A stretch of 64,000 nt of DNA from the NCBI GenBank assembly GCA_945866125.1, contig CAMBFZ010000014.1, forward strand, positions 1 through 64,000, written 5' to 3'. A program made the position numbers and the translations under genes. Positions 1-7,877 of this stretch are shown here, piece by piece. Source of the DNA: Bordetella parapertussis. GTDB lineage: Bacteria; Pseudomonadota; Gammaproteobacteria; Burkholderiales; Burkholderiaceae_D. Under the pieces are notes generated by a model. That model did no database searches. It was not told the DNA's origin and saw nothing but the letters and a program-made list of their open reading frames with translations. The stretch's first letter is position 1; every line of letters begins with the position of its first letter.

Positions 1-116
1 TGCATATGTCGTCTCTGTTTGCGCTGGGTTTGATCTTATTTGTGATTACCTTCATCGTATTGGCGGCAGCCAAACTGATGCTGGCCAGACTTGAAAAAGG
101 CGAGGGAGCCAAATAA
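1..116 (+). CDS. pstC: Phosphate ABC transporter permease PstC, C-terminal end (partial)
   Basis: Only the last 37 or so residues are present, from the window edge to a TAA at 114-116. They form one hydrophobic helix (LFALGLILFVITFIVLAAA) followed by a short charged tail ending EKGEGAK, as expected for the last membrane span of a Pst permease. Its stop codon overlaps the pstA start in the arrangement TAATG, indicating translational coupling. PstC pairs with PstA to make the inner-membrane channel of the high-affinity phosphate importer. Identity rests mainly on position in front of pstA-pstB-phoU. Confidence 0.85.
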   Translation, partial: HMSSLFALGLILFVITFIVLAAAKLMLARLEKGEGAK

Positions 117-982
117 TGTCGATCGAACTCAATGCGTCTTCGAACCATGTTTACCAAAGGCGACTGCTGACGCACCGCGTTGGGATTACGCTCTCATTTT
201 TGTCGATGGCGATCGGCATCGCTTTTTTGCTCTGGATTTTGTCGGTGCTGCTGATCAATGGCTTGGGTGCGATTGATCTGGCTATTTTTACAGAGACGAC
301 GCCGGCCCCGGGGAGTGATGGCGGTGGCTTGATGAATCCGATCATTGGTAGCTTGTTGATGGTCGGCGTGGCTACGCTAGTCAGCACCCCAATCGGTATT
401 TGCGCCGGTATCTATCTGGCTGAATACGGTCAGGAGAGTCGCTTTGCGCAAATCACCCGCTTCGTCACAGACATCATGCTTTCAGCGCCCTCGATTGTTA
501 TTGGCTTGTTTGTGTACGCACTTTATGTGGCTAACGTACGGCATTTTTCCGGTTGGGCTGGCAGTTTTGCCATTGCCTTAATAGCGATTCCGGTTGTGGT
601 CCGTACTACCGACAATATGCTGGGTCTGGTGCCCAATAGTTTACGCGAGGCCGCCTATGCGCTCGGTGCACCGCGCTGGAAAGTCGCCACCCTTGTGCGG
701 CTGCGTGCCGTCAAAGCCGGCGTGGTCACCGGCGTACTTCTGGCGGTTGCCCGCATTTCGGGCGAAACAGCCCCTCTGCTCTTTACGGCGCTCAATAACC
801 AGTTCTTTAGCAGCGACATGAACAGCCCGATGGCGAATCTGCCGGTGGTAATTTTTCAGTTCGCGATGAGCCCCTATGACAATTGGCGCGAGCTGGCCTG
901 GGGTGGCGCTTTGCTGATTACCTTTAGCGTGTTGGGTCTGAACATTCTCGCGCGTGTGCTGGTCAAGACTGCTAAAAACTAA
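116..982 (+). CDS. pstA: Phosphate ABC transporter permease PstA
   Basis: A 288-residue inner-membrane permease with about six hydrophobic spans. It has the ABC-permease EAA loop near residues 178-200 (REAAYALGAPRWKVATLVRL), which contacts the ATPase. With PstC it forms the channel that takes phosphate from periplasmic PstS. The N-terminal 20 residues are polar, then the first span starts (ITLSFLSMAIGIAFLLWILS). The ATG overlaps the pstC stop, and pstB follows after 28 bp, so the genes are one operon. Length and motif fit the PstA family; nothing unusual is seen. Confidence 0.95.
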   Translation: MSIELNASSNHVYQRRLLTHRVGITLSFLSMAIGIAFLLWILSVLLINGLGAIDLAIFTETTPAPGSDGGGLMNPIIGSLLMVGVATLVSTPIGICAGIYLAEYGQESRFAQITRFVTDIMLSAPSIVIGLFVYALYVANVRHFSGWAGSFAIALIAIPVVVRTTDNMLGLVPNSLREAAYALGAPRWKVATLVRLRAVKAGVVTGVLLAVARISGETAPLLFTALNNQFFSSDMNSPMANLPVVIFQFAMSPYDNWRELAWGGALLITFSVLGLNILARVLVKTAKN

Positions 983-1010
983 CTGTAAGAACGAACTACT
1001 GGAAAAAACA

Positions 1011-1808
1011 ATGACGACCCAAACTCTGTCCACGCCCGCCACTAATGCGACCTTGCCGGTGACAATTCAAGTCTCGGATCTGAATTTTTTTTACGGAACC
1101 TTCCAGGGTTTAAAAAATATTAATTTGGATATTTACGAGAAAAAAGTCACTGCCTTTATCGGGCCATCAGGGTGTGGCAAATCGACGCTGTTGCGTACAC
1201 TCAATCGGATGTACGATTTGTACCCCGGGCAGCGTGCAGAAGGCAAAATCAGCTACGGCGGTCGTAACATTCTTGAGCCCGGCATTGACGTCAATATTTT
1301 GCGCGCCAAAGTGGGCATGGTATTCCAGAAGCCGACCCCATTTCCGATGTCGATTTACGAAAATATCGCCTTCGGCGTCAAACTCTATGAAGACTTGTCC
1401 CGGGGCGAGATGGACGAGCGGGTCGAGTGGGCCTTAAACAAAGCCGCGCTCTGGAATGAAGTCAAAGATAAACTGCACAATAGCGGCCTGTCCTTGTCGG
1501 GTGGTCAGCAGCAACGGCTCTGCATCGCGCGCGCTGTGGCCGTCAAGCCGGATGTGCTGCTGTTAGACGAGCCCACTTCGGCACTGGATCCGATTTCGAC
1601 GGTCAAGATCGAAGAGTTGATCGGTGAGCTCAAGGAAGACTACACCATCACGATCGTCACCCATAACATGCAGCAGGCAGCACGCTGCTCTGACTACACT
1701 GCCTATATGTATCTGGGCGAATTAGTCGAGTTTGGCGAGACGGATAGTATTTTTATCAATCCGAGTAAAAAAGAAACGCAAGACTACATCACCGGCCGTT
1801 TTGGTTAG
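1011..1808 (+). CDS. pstB: Phosphate ABC transporter ATP-binding protein PstB
   Basis: This 265-residue cytoplasmic ATPase powers the Pst importer and also helps signal phosphate status to PhoR through PhoU. Walker A is GPSGCGKST, the signature is LSGGQQQR, and Walker B is VLLLDEPTSALD followed by the switch histidine in IVTHNMQQAAR. The ATG at 1011 is preferred over an upstream in-frame ATG at 954, which would lie inside pstA and add a non-homologous N-terminus; GGAAAA lies just ahead of it. The gene sits between pstA and phoU in the operon. Confidence 0.96.
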   Translation: MTTQTLSTPATNATLPVTIQVSDLNFFYGTFQGLKNINLDIYEKKVTAFIGPSGCGKSTLLRTLNRMYDLYPGQRAEGKISYGGRNILEPGIDVNILRAKVGMVFQKPTPFPMSIYENIAFGVKLYEDLSRGEMDERVEWALNKAALWNEVKDKLHNSGLSLSGGQQQRLCIARAVAVKPDVLLLDEPTSALDPISTVKIEELIGELKEDYTITIVTHNMQQAARCSDYTAYMYLGELVEFGETDSIFINPSKKETQDYITGRFG

Positions 1809-1837
1809 TCGCACAACAAATTGATTAGGAGAGCAGC

Positions 1838-2542
1838 ATGCCATCAGAACATTCATCGAAGCAGTATGAGTTAGATCTCGAAGCGATACGCTCGAAGGTC
1901 TTGCTCATGGGCGGCATGGTGGAAAAACAATTCCATGACGCGATTAGCTGTTTTCGCTCCCTCAATCCCGTCGAGGCAGACCGCATCATCTCCGCTGATC
2001 TCGAAGTCAATCAGATGGAAGTGGCGCTTGATGATGCGTGCAGTCATTTGATCGTCAAGCGTCAGCCGGCGGCAAATGATTTGCGCACCGTGATGGCAAC
2101 GATCAAGGCTATTACTGATCTTGAGCGCATCGGTGACGAAGCCACCAAGATCGCCCGTGCTGCGCGCACCATGCATCAGCGCGGCATGGCCCCGATTGCG
2201 CACGAAGAAATCGTGCGGGTGATGGCGGAATCTGCGGGCCATTTGCTTCACGATGCGCTGGATTCTTTTGCGCGCCTTGACGAGAAGCAGGCAACCCGAC
2301 TGATTATTCAGGATGAGTTCATCGATCATGAATTCCGTTCCGTGATGCGTAATGTCATTACGTTCATGATGGAAGACCCGCGCACTATTTCGGCCTCACT
2401 CGATACCCTGTGGGTAGCGAAAGCCATCGAGCGTATCGGTGACCACGCCAAGAATATTGCCGAGTACGTCGTCTACGTCGTGGAAGGTAAAGATATTCGT
2501 CATACCGATTACGCCACCGTCAAACAACAAGAGGCGCACTGA
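1838..2542 (+). CDS. phoU: Phosphate signalling regulator PhoU
   Basis: PhoU is a 234-residue all-helical protein with two tandem three-helix PhoU domains (about residues 15-105 and 120-215). It links the Pst transporter to PhoR so that the Pho regulon stays off when phosphate is plentiful. The metal-binding style motif ERIGDEATKIA is visible in the first half and its counterpart ERIGDHAKNIAEYV in the second. A good ribosome-binding site (AGGAGAG) precedes the ATG. It lies 29 bp after pstB and 7 bp before phoB, in the usual order. Confidence 0.95.
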   Translation: MPSEHSSKQYELDLEAIRSKVLLMGGMVEKQFHDAISCFRSLNPVEADRIISADLEVNQMEVALDDACSHLIVKRQPAANDLRTVMATIKAITDLERIGDEATKIARAARTMHQRGMAPIAHEEIVRVMAESAGHLLHDALDSFARLDEKQATRLIIQDEFIDHEFRSVMRNVITFMMEDPRTISASLDTLWVAKAIERIGDHAKNIAEYVVYVVEGKDIRHTDYATVKQQEAH

Positions 2543-2549
2543 AACAACT

Positions 2550-3239
2550 ATGGCCAGCGTAGCCCAGACTATTCTGATTGTTGAAGATGAATTTGCGATT
2601 GTTGAGCTGATCAGCTTTGCGCTCAAGGCGGCTGGCTGGGAGATCGACGCCGTTAGTACCACGGCCGACGCCTGGGAGTATTTGCAGCACAAGCGTCCGC
2701 AGTTGATTTTGCTAGACTGGATGCTGCCGGATCAGTCAGGGTTGAGGCTGCTTTCACGTATTCGTGGTGACCGCAATTTCAGTACCTTGCCGGTTATTAT
2801 GTTGACGGCCAAAAGCATGGAAGAAGATAAAGTCGCCGGGCTAGACCAAGGTGCCGATGACTACATCACCAAGCCTTTTTCGCCGCGCGAACTGACCGCG
2901 CGGATCAAAGCGCTGATCCGCCGAAAAATTCCCGAGCATGCCGAATTGGCAATGTCGGCAGGGCCGCTTACACTCGATCCGATCAGCTGCCGCGTCAGTG
3001 TCAATGACGCCCAAATCGACATCGGGCACGCTGAATTCAAATTATTAAAATTCATGATCGCGCACCCGGAACGGGTGTTTTCCCGCAGCCAGTTGCTCGA
3101 TAAGGTATGGGGCGACCATGCGGTCCTTGAGGAGCGCACCGTGGACGTTCATATCCTGCGCTTGCGCAAGGCGCTCGGGCCTGCAGAATCGCTCATTCAG
3201 ACGGTGCGTAGTGTAGGCTACATGCTTTCTGAAAAATAA
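2550..3239 (+). CDS. phoB: Phosphate regulon response regulator PhoB
   Basis: A 229-residue OmpR-family transcription factor. The receiver domain (residues 1-120) has the acidic pocket VEDE, the phospho-acceptor Asp56 (LILLDWMLPD) and the conserved Lys in DDYITKPFSP. The C-terminal winged helix (about 130-227) carries the recognition region SRSQLLDKVWG and EERTVDVHILRLRKAL typical of PhoB. The ATG at 2550 gives the standard length; a longer in-frame start lies inside phoU. It should bind the TGTCA-type direct repeats annotated at pstS, ppk, ppx, the porin and elsewhere in this window. Confidence 0.95.
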   Translation: MASVAQTILIVEDEFAIVELISFALKAAGWEIDAVSTTADAWEYLQHKRPQLILLDWMLPDQSGLRLLSRIRGDRNFSTLPVIMLTAKSMEEDKVAGLDQGADDYITKPFSPRELTARIKALIRRKIPEHAELAMSAGPLTLDPISCRVSVNDAQIDIGHAEFKLLKFMIAHPERVFSRSQLLDKVWGDHAVLEERTVDVHILRLRKALGPAESLIQTVRSVGYMLSEK

Positions 3240-3255
3240 GCGTTCTCCTTCTTTC

Positions 3256-4554
3256 ATGAATCCAAGGTCTTTGTTCTGGATTCCGGTATTGATGCGGCTG
3301 GCCTTAATCGCTGCGGCAATCGGAATCGGTTGGTACTTTTGGAGCGCCGCGATCGGCCTGCTATTGGGGCTGTTGCTGGTTCTGTCTCTGGCGATGGTAC
3401 AACTACATTATCTTTACCGGCTCTCGCTCTGGCTGGAAAATCCGGACACCGTCAGGCTCGCCGACGGTTTTGGTGCGTGGACAGAGATCTTTGCCCGGTT
3501 ATACCGGCTGCGGCGTGAAGACGAACGCAACCGAAGCGATCTGGCCGAGTGGCTATCGCGTTTTCGGCAGGCGATGAACCTCTTGCCGGACGGTGTCGTC
3601 ATCATGGATGACGTGCTTTTTCTTGAATGGTGCAATCCGGTCGCTGAGCAGCACCTGCGTCTGAGTCTGGAGCAGGATAAAGGGATGCGGGTCACCAATC
3701 TGATCCGCAGTCCCGAGTTCATCGACTACATCATTCTGGGTCGCTACGAGCAGCCACTGACACTGGCCTTGGGTGAGCGCAAGTTGATCGTGCACTTGAT
3801 CCCGTTCGAAAACCGGCGTCAGATTTTAGTTACGCATGACGTCACCGATGCCGAGCGACTAGAGCAAACCCGGCGCGACTTCATTGCCAATGCCTCCCAT
3901 GAGCTACGCACCCCTCTCACCGTCATCAACGGTTTTCTCGAGCTGGCAACGGGCGATATGGAGATTGATGCTGCTACCCGCACGCAGCATTTGAAGCTGA
4001 TGGCTGAGCAGGGCAGGCGCATGCAAAATCTGGTGGAAGACATGTTGTCGCTGACCAGACTGGAGTCGATTGATTATCCGGTCAAGCCGGAGAAAATTGA
4101 CATCGGGTCCATGCTGGAAGAAATTCGTCGCGATGGCGAGGCCTTGTCCGGTGGGCGTCATCAGATCAGTCTTGTGGTTGAGTCTGGCGATATCGAAGGC
4201 AGCGGCGAAGAATTGCATAGTGCGTTCAGTAATCTGGTCTCCAATGCGGTGCGGTATACGCCAGAGAAGGGCTGCATTGAGCTTATCTGGCGCGACAGCG
4301 AAATCGGTCCGCAATTTGTGGTGCGGGATAATGGCATCGGTATTCAGCCCGAGCATATTGTTCGGCTCACCGAACGGTTTTATCGCGTGGATAAAGGACG
4401 TTCGCGGGCCACCCAGGGTACCGGGCTTGGACTGGCGATCGTCAAGCACGTTCTGATGCGCCACGGTGCCGCGCTAAAGATTGAATCCGAGCCAGGCAAA
4501 GGGAGTGCGTTCATCGCGCAGTTTGCGCGGACTGGACCTGTGCTGGCATCTTAA
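3256..4554 (+). CDS. phoR: Phosphate regulon sensor histidine kinase PhoR
   Basis: A 432-residue membrane kinase that phosphorylates PhoB under phosphate limitation. Two hydrophobic segments near the N-terminus (about residues 8-25 and 30-50) are joined by almost no periplasmic loop, as in PhoR, which senses through PstSCAB-PhoU. A PAS region follows (about 95-200), then the HisKA H-box with His215 in NASHELRTPL. The ATPase domain has the N box (SNLVSNAVRYTP), G1 (VRDNGIGI) and G2 (GTGLGLAIVKH). It starts 16 bp after phoB and ends 10 bp from the convergent arsJ gene. Confidence 0.95.
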   Translation: MNPRSLFWIPVLMRLALIAAAIGIGWYFWSAAIGLLLGLLLVLSLAMVQLHYLYRLSLWLENPDTVRLADGFGAWTEIFARLYRLRREDERNRSDLAEWLSRFRQAMNLLPDGVVIMDDVLFLEWCNPVAEQHLRLSLEQDKGMRVTNLIRSPEFIDYIILGRYEQPLTLALGERKLIVHLIPFENRRQILVTHDVTDAERLEQTRRDFIANASHELRTPLTVINGFLELATGDMEIDAATRTQHLKLMAEQGRRMQNLVEDMLSLTRLESIDYPVKPEKIDIGSMLEEIRRDGEALSGGRHQISLVVESGDIEGSGEELHSAFSNLVSNAVRYTPEKGCIELIWRDSEIGPQFVVRDNGIGIQPEHIVRLTERFYRVDKGRSRATQGTGLGLAIVKHVLMRHGAALKIESEPGKGSAFIAQFARTGPVLAS

Positions 4555-4564
4555 ATCCAAACCG

Positions 4565-5788
4565 CTAGTGCGCGTCTTTGGTCATAGGCAGCATCATCGT
4601 CAAGATCCAGCACGCACCGAGCATGAGTGCCGAGCCTGCCAGTGCCAATGCAATGCCGCCCTCTTGGTACAGCAAGCCTGAAAGGAGCGTGCCAAAAAAC
4701 CGGCCAAGCGCATTGGCCGCATAATAAAATCCGACGTCTTCGGCCGATTTCTCCGTGCCCGCATAGACCAGAATCAGATAAGAGTGCACCGCCGAATTAA
4801 CTGCAAAGGCAAATCCAAATACGCCTAAACCGATCACCACGATCCATTCGACAGGCTGCCATTGCAGTAGAACGGCAACTGACAATGCTGTCGGTACCAA
4901 CGCCAGCAGAAAAGACCACCAACGCGCCGCTGGCACTTCGTGCGAGAGACCGCTGGCGCTGCGCTGAACCAGCCGCGGTGCCCAAGCCTGCACCACCCCA
5001 TACCCGATGGTCCAGAGCGCCATGAAGGTGCCTACCATCGTGAAGTTCCAGCCTTGACTGTAAAGAAATACAGGCACGCCGACCACGAACCAGACATCGC
5101 GTGCACCAAACAGAAAAACACGGGCCCCCGCCAGCAGATTGATGGCCCGGCTCTTACCGAAGAGTTCTCGCAATGACTGCGACGCTTTTGCCTTGCCCAT
5201 GAGCGTGGGCAGGGCAAAAAGTACGGCGACTAATACCAGCAAGAGGAGCGATGCCATCAACCAAAGCGAGCCCGAAAAACCCAGTCGGTCCAGCAGCACG
5301 CCGCCCAGAAAAAATCCAACACCCTTCATCGCATTTTTACTGCCGGTGAACCAGGCCACCCAGCGAAATAATTGACCTGATCCTTGGCCTGCGGTCAGTT
5401 TGATCGCTGACTTACTTGCCGTTTTTGTGAGGTCTTTAGCGACTCCGCAAATACCTTGTGCGACAACGACCCACGCCACCGACATGGCAGCCGTCCAGTC
5501 CGGTGATACCGCAGAGAGCAGGAGGAAACCCGCAATCTGGGTGGCTAAGCCGACAGCCAGCATACGGGCAATACCGAACCGCGTAGCCAGCCAGCCGCCG
5601 ATCAGGTTTGCCAGCACGCCGGCGGCTTCGTACAGCAAAAAAAGAAAAGCCAACGTGAACGGCGAATAGCCAAGCCGAAAGAAGTGCATGAGCACCAGCA
5701 TGCGTAAGGCGCCATCGGTGAGCGTAAAACTCCAATACGCAGAGGTAACGATCAAATAATTGCGCAGGCCTGTGGGTACCGTAGGCAT
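4565..5788 (-). CDS. arsJ: Organoarsenical efflux MFS transporter ArsJ
   Basis: A 407-residue major facilitator protein with about 12 hydrophobic spans. The N-terminus (RNYLIVTSAYWSFTLTDGAL) and the neighbouring dedicated GAPDH match the ArsJ family. In the known ArsJ pathway, arsenate is added to glyceraldehyde-3-phosphate by the partner GAPDH to give unstable 1-arseno-3-phosphoglycerate; ArsJ exports it and it breaks down to arsenate outside. The gene is second in a two-gene minus-strand operon, 15 bp after the GAPDH gene. Family assignment is from sequence style plus context; a generic sugar MFS is the alternative but unlikely. Confidence 0.9.
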   Translation of the reverse strand: MPTVPTGLRNYLIVTSAYWSFTLTDGALRMLVLMHFFRLGYSPFTLAFLFLLYEAAGVLANLIGGWLATRFGIARMLAVGLATQIAGFLLLSAVSPDWTAAMSVAWVVVAQGICGVAKDLTKTASKSAIKLTAGQGSGQLFRWVAWFTGSKNAMKGVGFFLGGVLLDRLGFSGSLWLMASLLLLVLVAVLFALPTLMGKAKASQSLRELFGKSRAINLLAGARVFLFGARDVWFVVGVPVFLYSQGWNFTMVGTFMALWTIGYGVVQAWAPRLVQRSASGLSHEVPAARWWSFLLALVPTALSVAVLLQWQPVEWIVVIGLGVFGFAFAVNSAVHSYLILVYAGTEKSAEDVGFYYAANALGRFFGTLLSGLLYQEGGIALALAGSALMLGACWILTMMLPMTKDAH

Positions 5789-5803
5789 TTTATCGACGCC
5801 CGC

Positions 5804-6847
5804 TTAAATGCCGACTGCCTGCATATGGCAGGCCAGATCGACCATCCGGCAGGCATAGCCCATTTCGTTGTCATACCACGCGTAGATCTTCAGTAGCGTG
5901 CCATCGGTCACCATCGTCGAAGGCGCATCAATGATGGCGCTACGCGTGTCGCGCGCATAGTCGGCACTCACCAAGGGCTTGGTTTCATATCCCAAAATCC
6001 CAGCCAGCGGGCCCCTTGCTGCAGCAGCAAACAGCGCATTGACTTCCGCGACAGACGTTTCGCGTTTGAGTTCGAAGACGCAATCTGTCAGCGATGCATT
6101 CAGCACCGGCGCACGTACAGCGTGACCGTTGAGCTTGCCGGCTAATTCCGGGTAAATCAGCGCGATGGCTGTCGCACTGCCTGTCGTCGTTGGTTGCAAG
6201 CTCAACATGGCGCTACGGGCGCGTCGCAAATCTTTGTGAGGGGCGTCGGTGACGACGTTGGTATTGGTCGGGTCGTGTATGGTGGTGATCTGACCGTGCC
6301 GAATCCCGATCGCTTCGTGGATCACCTTGACCACCGGTGCCAGGCAATTGGTGGTGCACGAAGCCGCAGTCACGATCGTATGCTGCGCAGGATCATAGAG
6401 CGTGTGGTTGATCCCGAAAACGATATTCAAGATGCCGCCGACCTTGACCGGTGCGGCAACGATCACCCGCTTGGCACCACGGTCAAGATGGCCCTGCAGG
6501 GTCTCGGGGGTGAGTAACTTGCCGGTGCACTCAAGCACCACGTCGACACCAAGATCGCCCCAGGGAATATCGATCGCCTTGCTATGGCTCGAAAAAGAGA
6601 GGCGATCATGGCCGATCTCGATGCCGCTTTCGCCGACGGCCGCAATGCCAGCACGCCAGCGGCCCTGTACCGAGTCAAATTCCAGCAGATGCGCGGTGGC
6701 CGCTGCACCGCCCTTGTGCTCATTGAGATGGACGATCTCAAGCCGGTTCTCTGCATAGGGATCATCCGCCTGCCGATCAGCGGCACCCATTGCCGCGCGC
6801 AGCGCCAGACGACCGATACGCCCCATGCCATTAATGCCGACTTTCAT
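5804..6847 (-). CDS. ArsJ-associated glyceraldehyde-3-phosphate dehydrogenase
   Basis: A 347-residue GAPDH. The N-terminal Rossmann motif is NGMGRIGRLALR, and the catalytic cysteine is Cys164 in AASCTTNCLAP, followed by the partner sequence THDPTN-like IHDPTNTNVV. It differs from the usual glycolytic form and sits directly upstream of arsJ, which is the arrangement known for arsenate-detoxifying GAPDH: arsenate replaces phosphate in the reaction, giving 1-arseno-3-phosphoglycerate for export. A strong ribosome-binding site (AAGGAGC) precedes the ATG. The gene is divergent from arsC, sharing a 129-bp control region. A second glycolytic GAPDH is expected elsewhere in the genome. Confidence 0.92.
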   Translation of the reverse strand: MKVGINGMGRIGRLALRAAMGAADRQADDPYAENRLEIVHLNEHKGGAAATAHLLEFDSVQGRWRAGIAAVGESGIEIGHDRLSFSSHSKAIDIPWGDLGVDVVLECTGKLLTPETLQGHLDRGAKRVIVAAPVKVGGILNIVFGINHTLYDPAQHTIVTAASCTTNCLAPVVKVIHEAIGIRHGQITTIHDPTNTNVVTDAPHKDLRRARSAMLSLQPTTTGSATAIALIYPELAGKLNGHAVRAPVLNASLTDCVFELKRETSVAEVNALFAAAARGPLAGILGYETKPLVSADYARDTRSAIIDAPSTMVTDGTLLKIYAWYDNEMGYACRMVDLACHMQAVGI

Positions 6848-6976
6848 TACAAGCTCCTTTGGTCACAAATGAGTCAGATTTTAACCTATAGTTGAAGAAT
6901 TATTGAAATAATGAAATAATAAATTTAGGCTTCACGTATCCATAGCAAACAGTTCAATCAACCGGGGAAAAGAAAA
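6848..6976. promoter_or_regulatory. Divergent ars control region with candidate ArsR operator
   Basis: This AT-rich 129-bp region separates the GAPDH-arsJ operon from arsC-arsR-acr3. It contains a perfect 6-bp inverted repeat, ATTATT-GA-AATAAT at 6899-6912, followed by a partial repeat GAAATAAT. On the minus strand TAAAAT (near 6880) could serve as a -10 for the GAPDH gene. ArsR repressors of this family bind AT-rich imperfect inverted repeats overlapping their promoters, so this is the best operator candidate. It is a guess from position and symmetry only. Confidence 0.35.
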
Positions 6977-7498
6977 ATGGATCCGCATACTTTCAATGTT
7001 TTGTTTTTGTGTACGGGCAATTCCGCGCGCAGCATTTTTGCTGAGGCAATGCTGAACCACCTGGGTGCTGGACGGTTCCACGGGTATAGTGCAGGAAGCC
7101 ATCCGCGTGGCGAGGTGCATCCGCTGACGATCCGGTGTCTCGAGAACTCTGGTGCGCCAATTGCCGGGTTGCACAGCAAAGGCTGGGAGGAGTTTGCGGG
7201 TCCGCAAGCACCTTCTATGCAGTTTGTCATTACTGTATGCGATCAGGCTGCCGGCGAGATCTGTCCAGTCTGGCCTGGCCAGCCGATGACCGCCCACTGG
7301 GGATTTGAGGATCCGGCTGCCGTGATTGGACCAGAGGCCGATCAACGTAAGGCCTTTCAAAAGGCCATGCACCAGATCGCAAATCGGATCTCGATTTTTG
7401 TTAATCTGCCGATGCACAAGCTCGATCGGCTCGCATTGCAGGAGCGGGTTCGTGAGATAGGGCAACACCCGCCCTTGGACGCACCAGATGCGGTTTAA
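6977..7498 (+). CDS. arsC: Arsenate reductase ArsC, low-molecular-weight phosphatase type
   Basis: A 173-residue cytoplasmic enzyme that reduces arsenate to arsenite for export by Acr3. The phosphatase-like P-loop is Cys12 in FLCTGNSARS (CX5R). The redox relay cysteines of the thioredoxin-coupled class are visible as Cys88 and Cys96 in VCDQAAGEICPVWPG. This places it in the LMW-PTP-like (S. aureus/B. subtilis style) group rather than the glutaredoxin-dependent E. coli type. It is first in an operon with arsR and acr3, reading away from the GAPDH-arsJ pair. The C-terminal 30 residues extend slightly beyond the core fold. Confidence 0.92.
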   Translation: MDPHTFNVLFLCTGNSARSIFAEAMLNHLGAGRFHGYSAGSHPRGEVHPLTIRCLENSGAPIAGLHSKGWEEFAGPQAPSMQFVITVCDQAAGEICPVWPGQPMTAHWGFEDPAAVIGPEADQRKAFQKAMHQIANRISIFVNLPMHKLDRLALQERVREIGQHPPLDAPDAV

Positions 7499-7514
7499 TT
7501 TTTCTCTGGAATAT

Positions 7515-7853
7515 ATGGAATCTTCGCAAGCAGTTAAATCACTCGCCGCTTTGGCGCAAGAGTCGCGTCTGGCGATTTTCCGCAATTTGGTGCAGGCCGG
7601 CCCTGCTGGTCTGCCAGCGGGGCAGTTATCGGATGCCTTGGGTATTGCGCCGTCATCCTTGACCTTTCACATGAAAGAGCTCAGCCATGCGGGGCTGGTG
7701 ACCTCGCGTCACGAGGGACGTTTCGTGATCTATTCGGCCGCGATTGATGCGATGAATGCGCTGCTGACGTATCTGAGCGAAAACTGCTGTGGCGGCAATC
7801 CATGCTCGCCGATCGTGTCAAAATTATGCGTGCCGCAACCCGTAAGCGAGTAG
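7515..7853 (+). CDS. arsR: Arsenic-responsive repressor ArsR
   Basis: A 112-residue winged-helix repressor (recognition region SSLTFHMKELSHAGLV). It lacks the CVC-type metal site in the DNA-binding helix and instead has C-terminal cysteines Cys91, Cys92 and Cys97 in ENCCGGNPC, the arrangement known from ArsR proteins of the Acidithiobacillus ferrooxidans type. As(III) binding would release it from DNA and derepress both ars operons. The ATG at 7515, preceded by CTGGA, is preferred; an upstream ATG at 7488 would overlap arsC and add nine non-conserved residues. It lies between arsC and acr3. Confidence 0.9.
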   Translation: MESSQAVKSLAALAQESRLAIFRNLVQAGPAGLPAGQLSDALGIAPSSLTFHMKELSHAGLVTSRHEGRFVIYSAAIDAMNALLTYLSENCCGGNPCSPIVSKLCVPQPVSE

Positions 7854-7877
7854 GCGCTCCTTAGAGAAAAAATTCAT

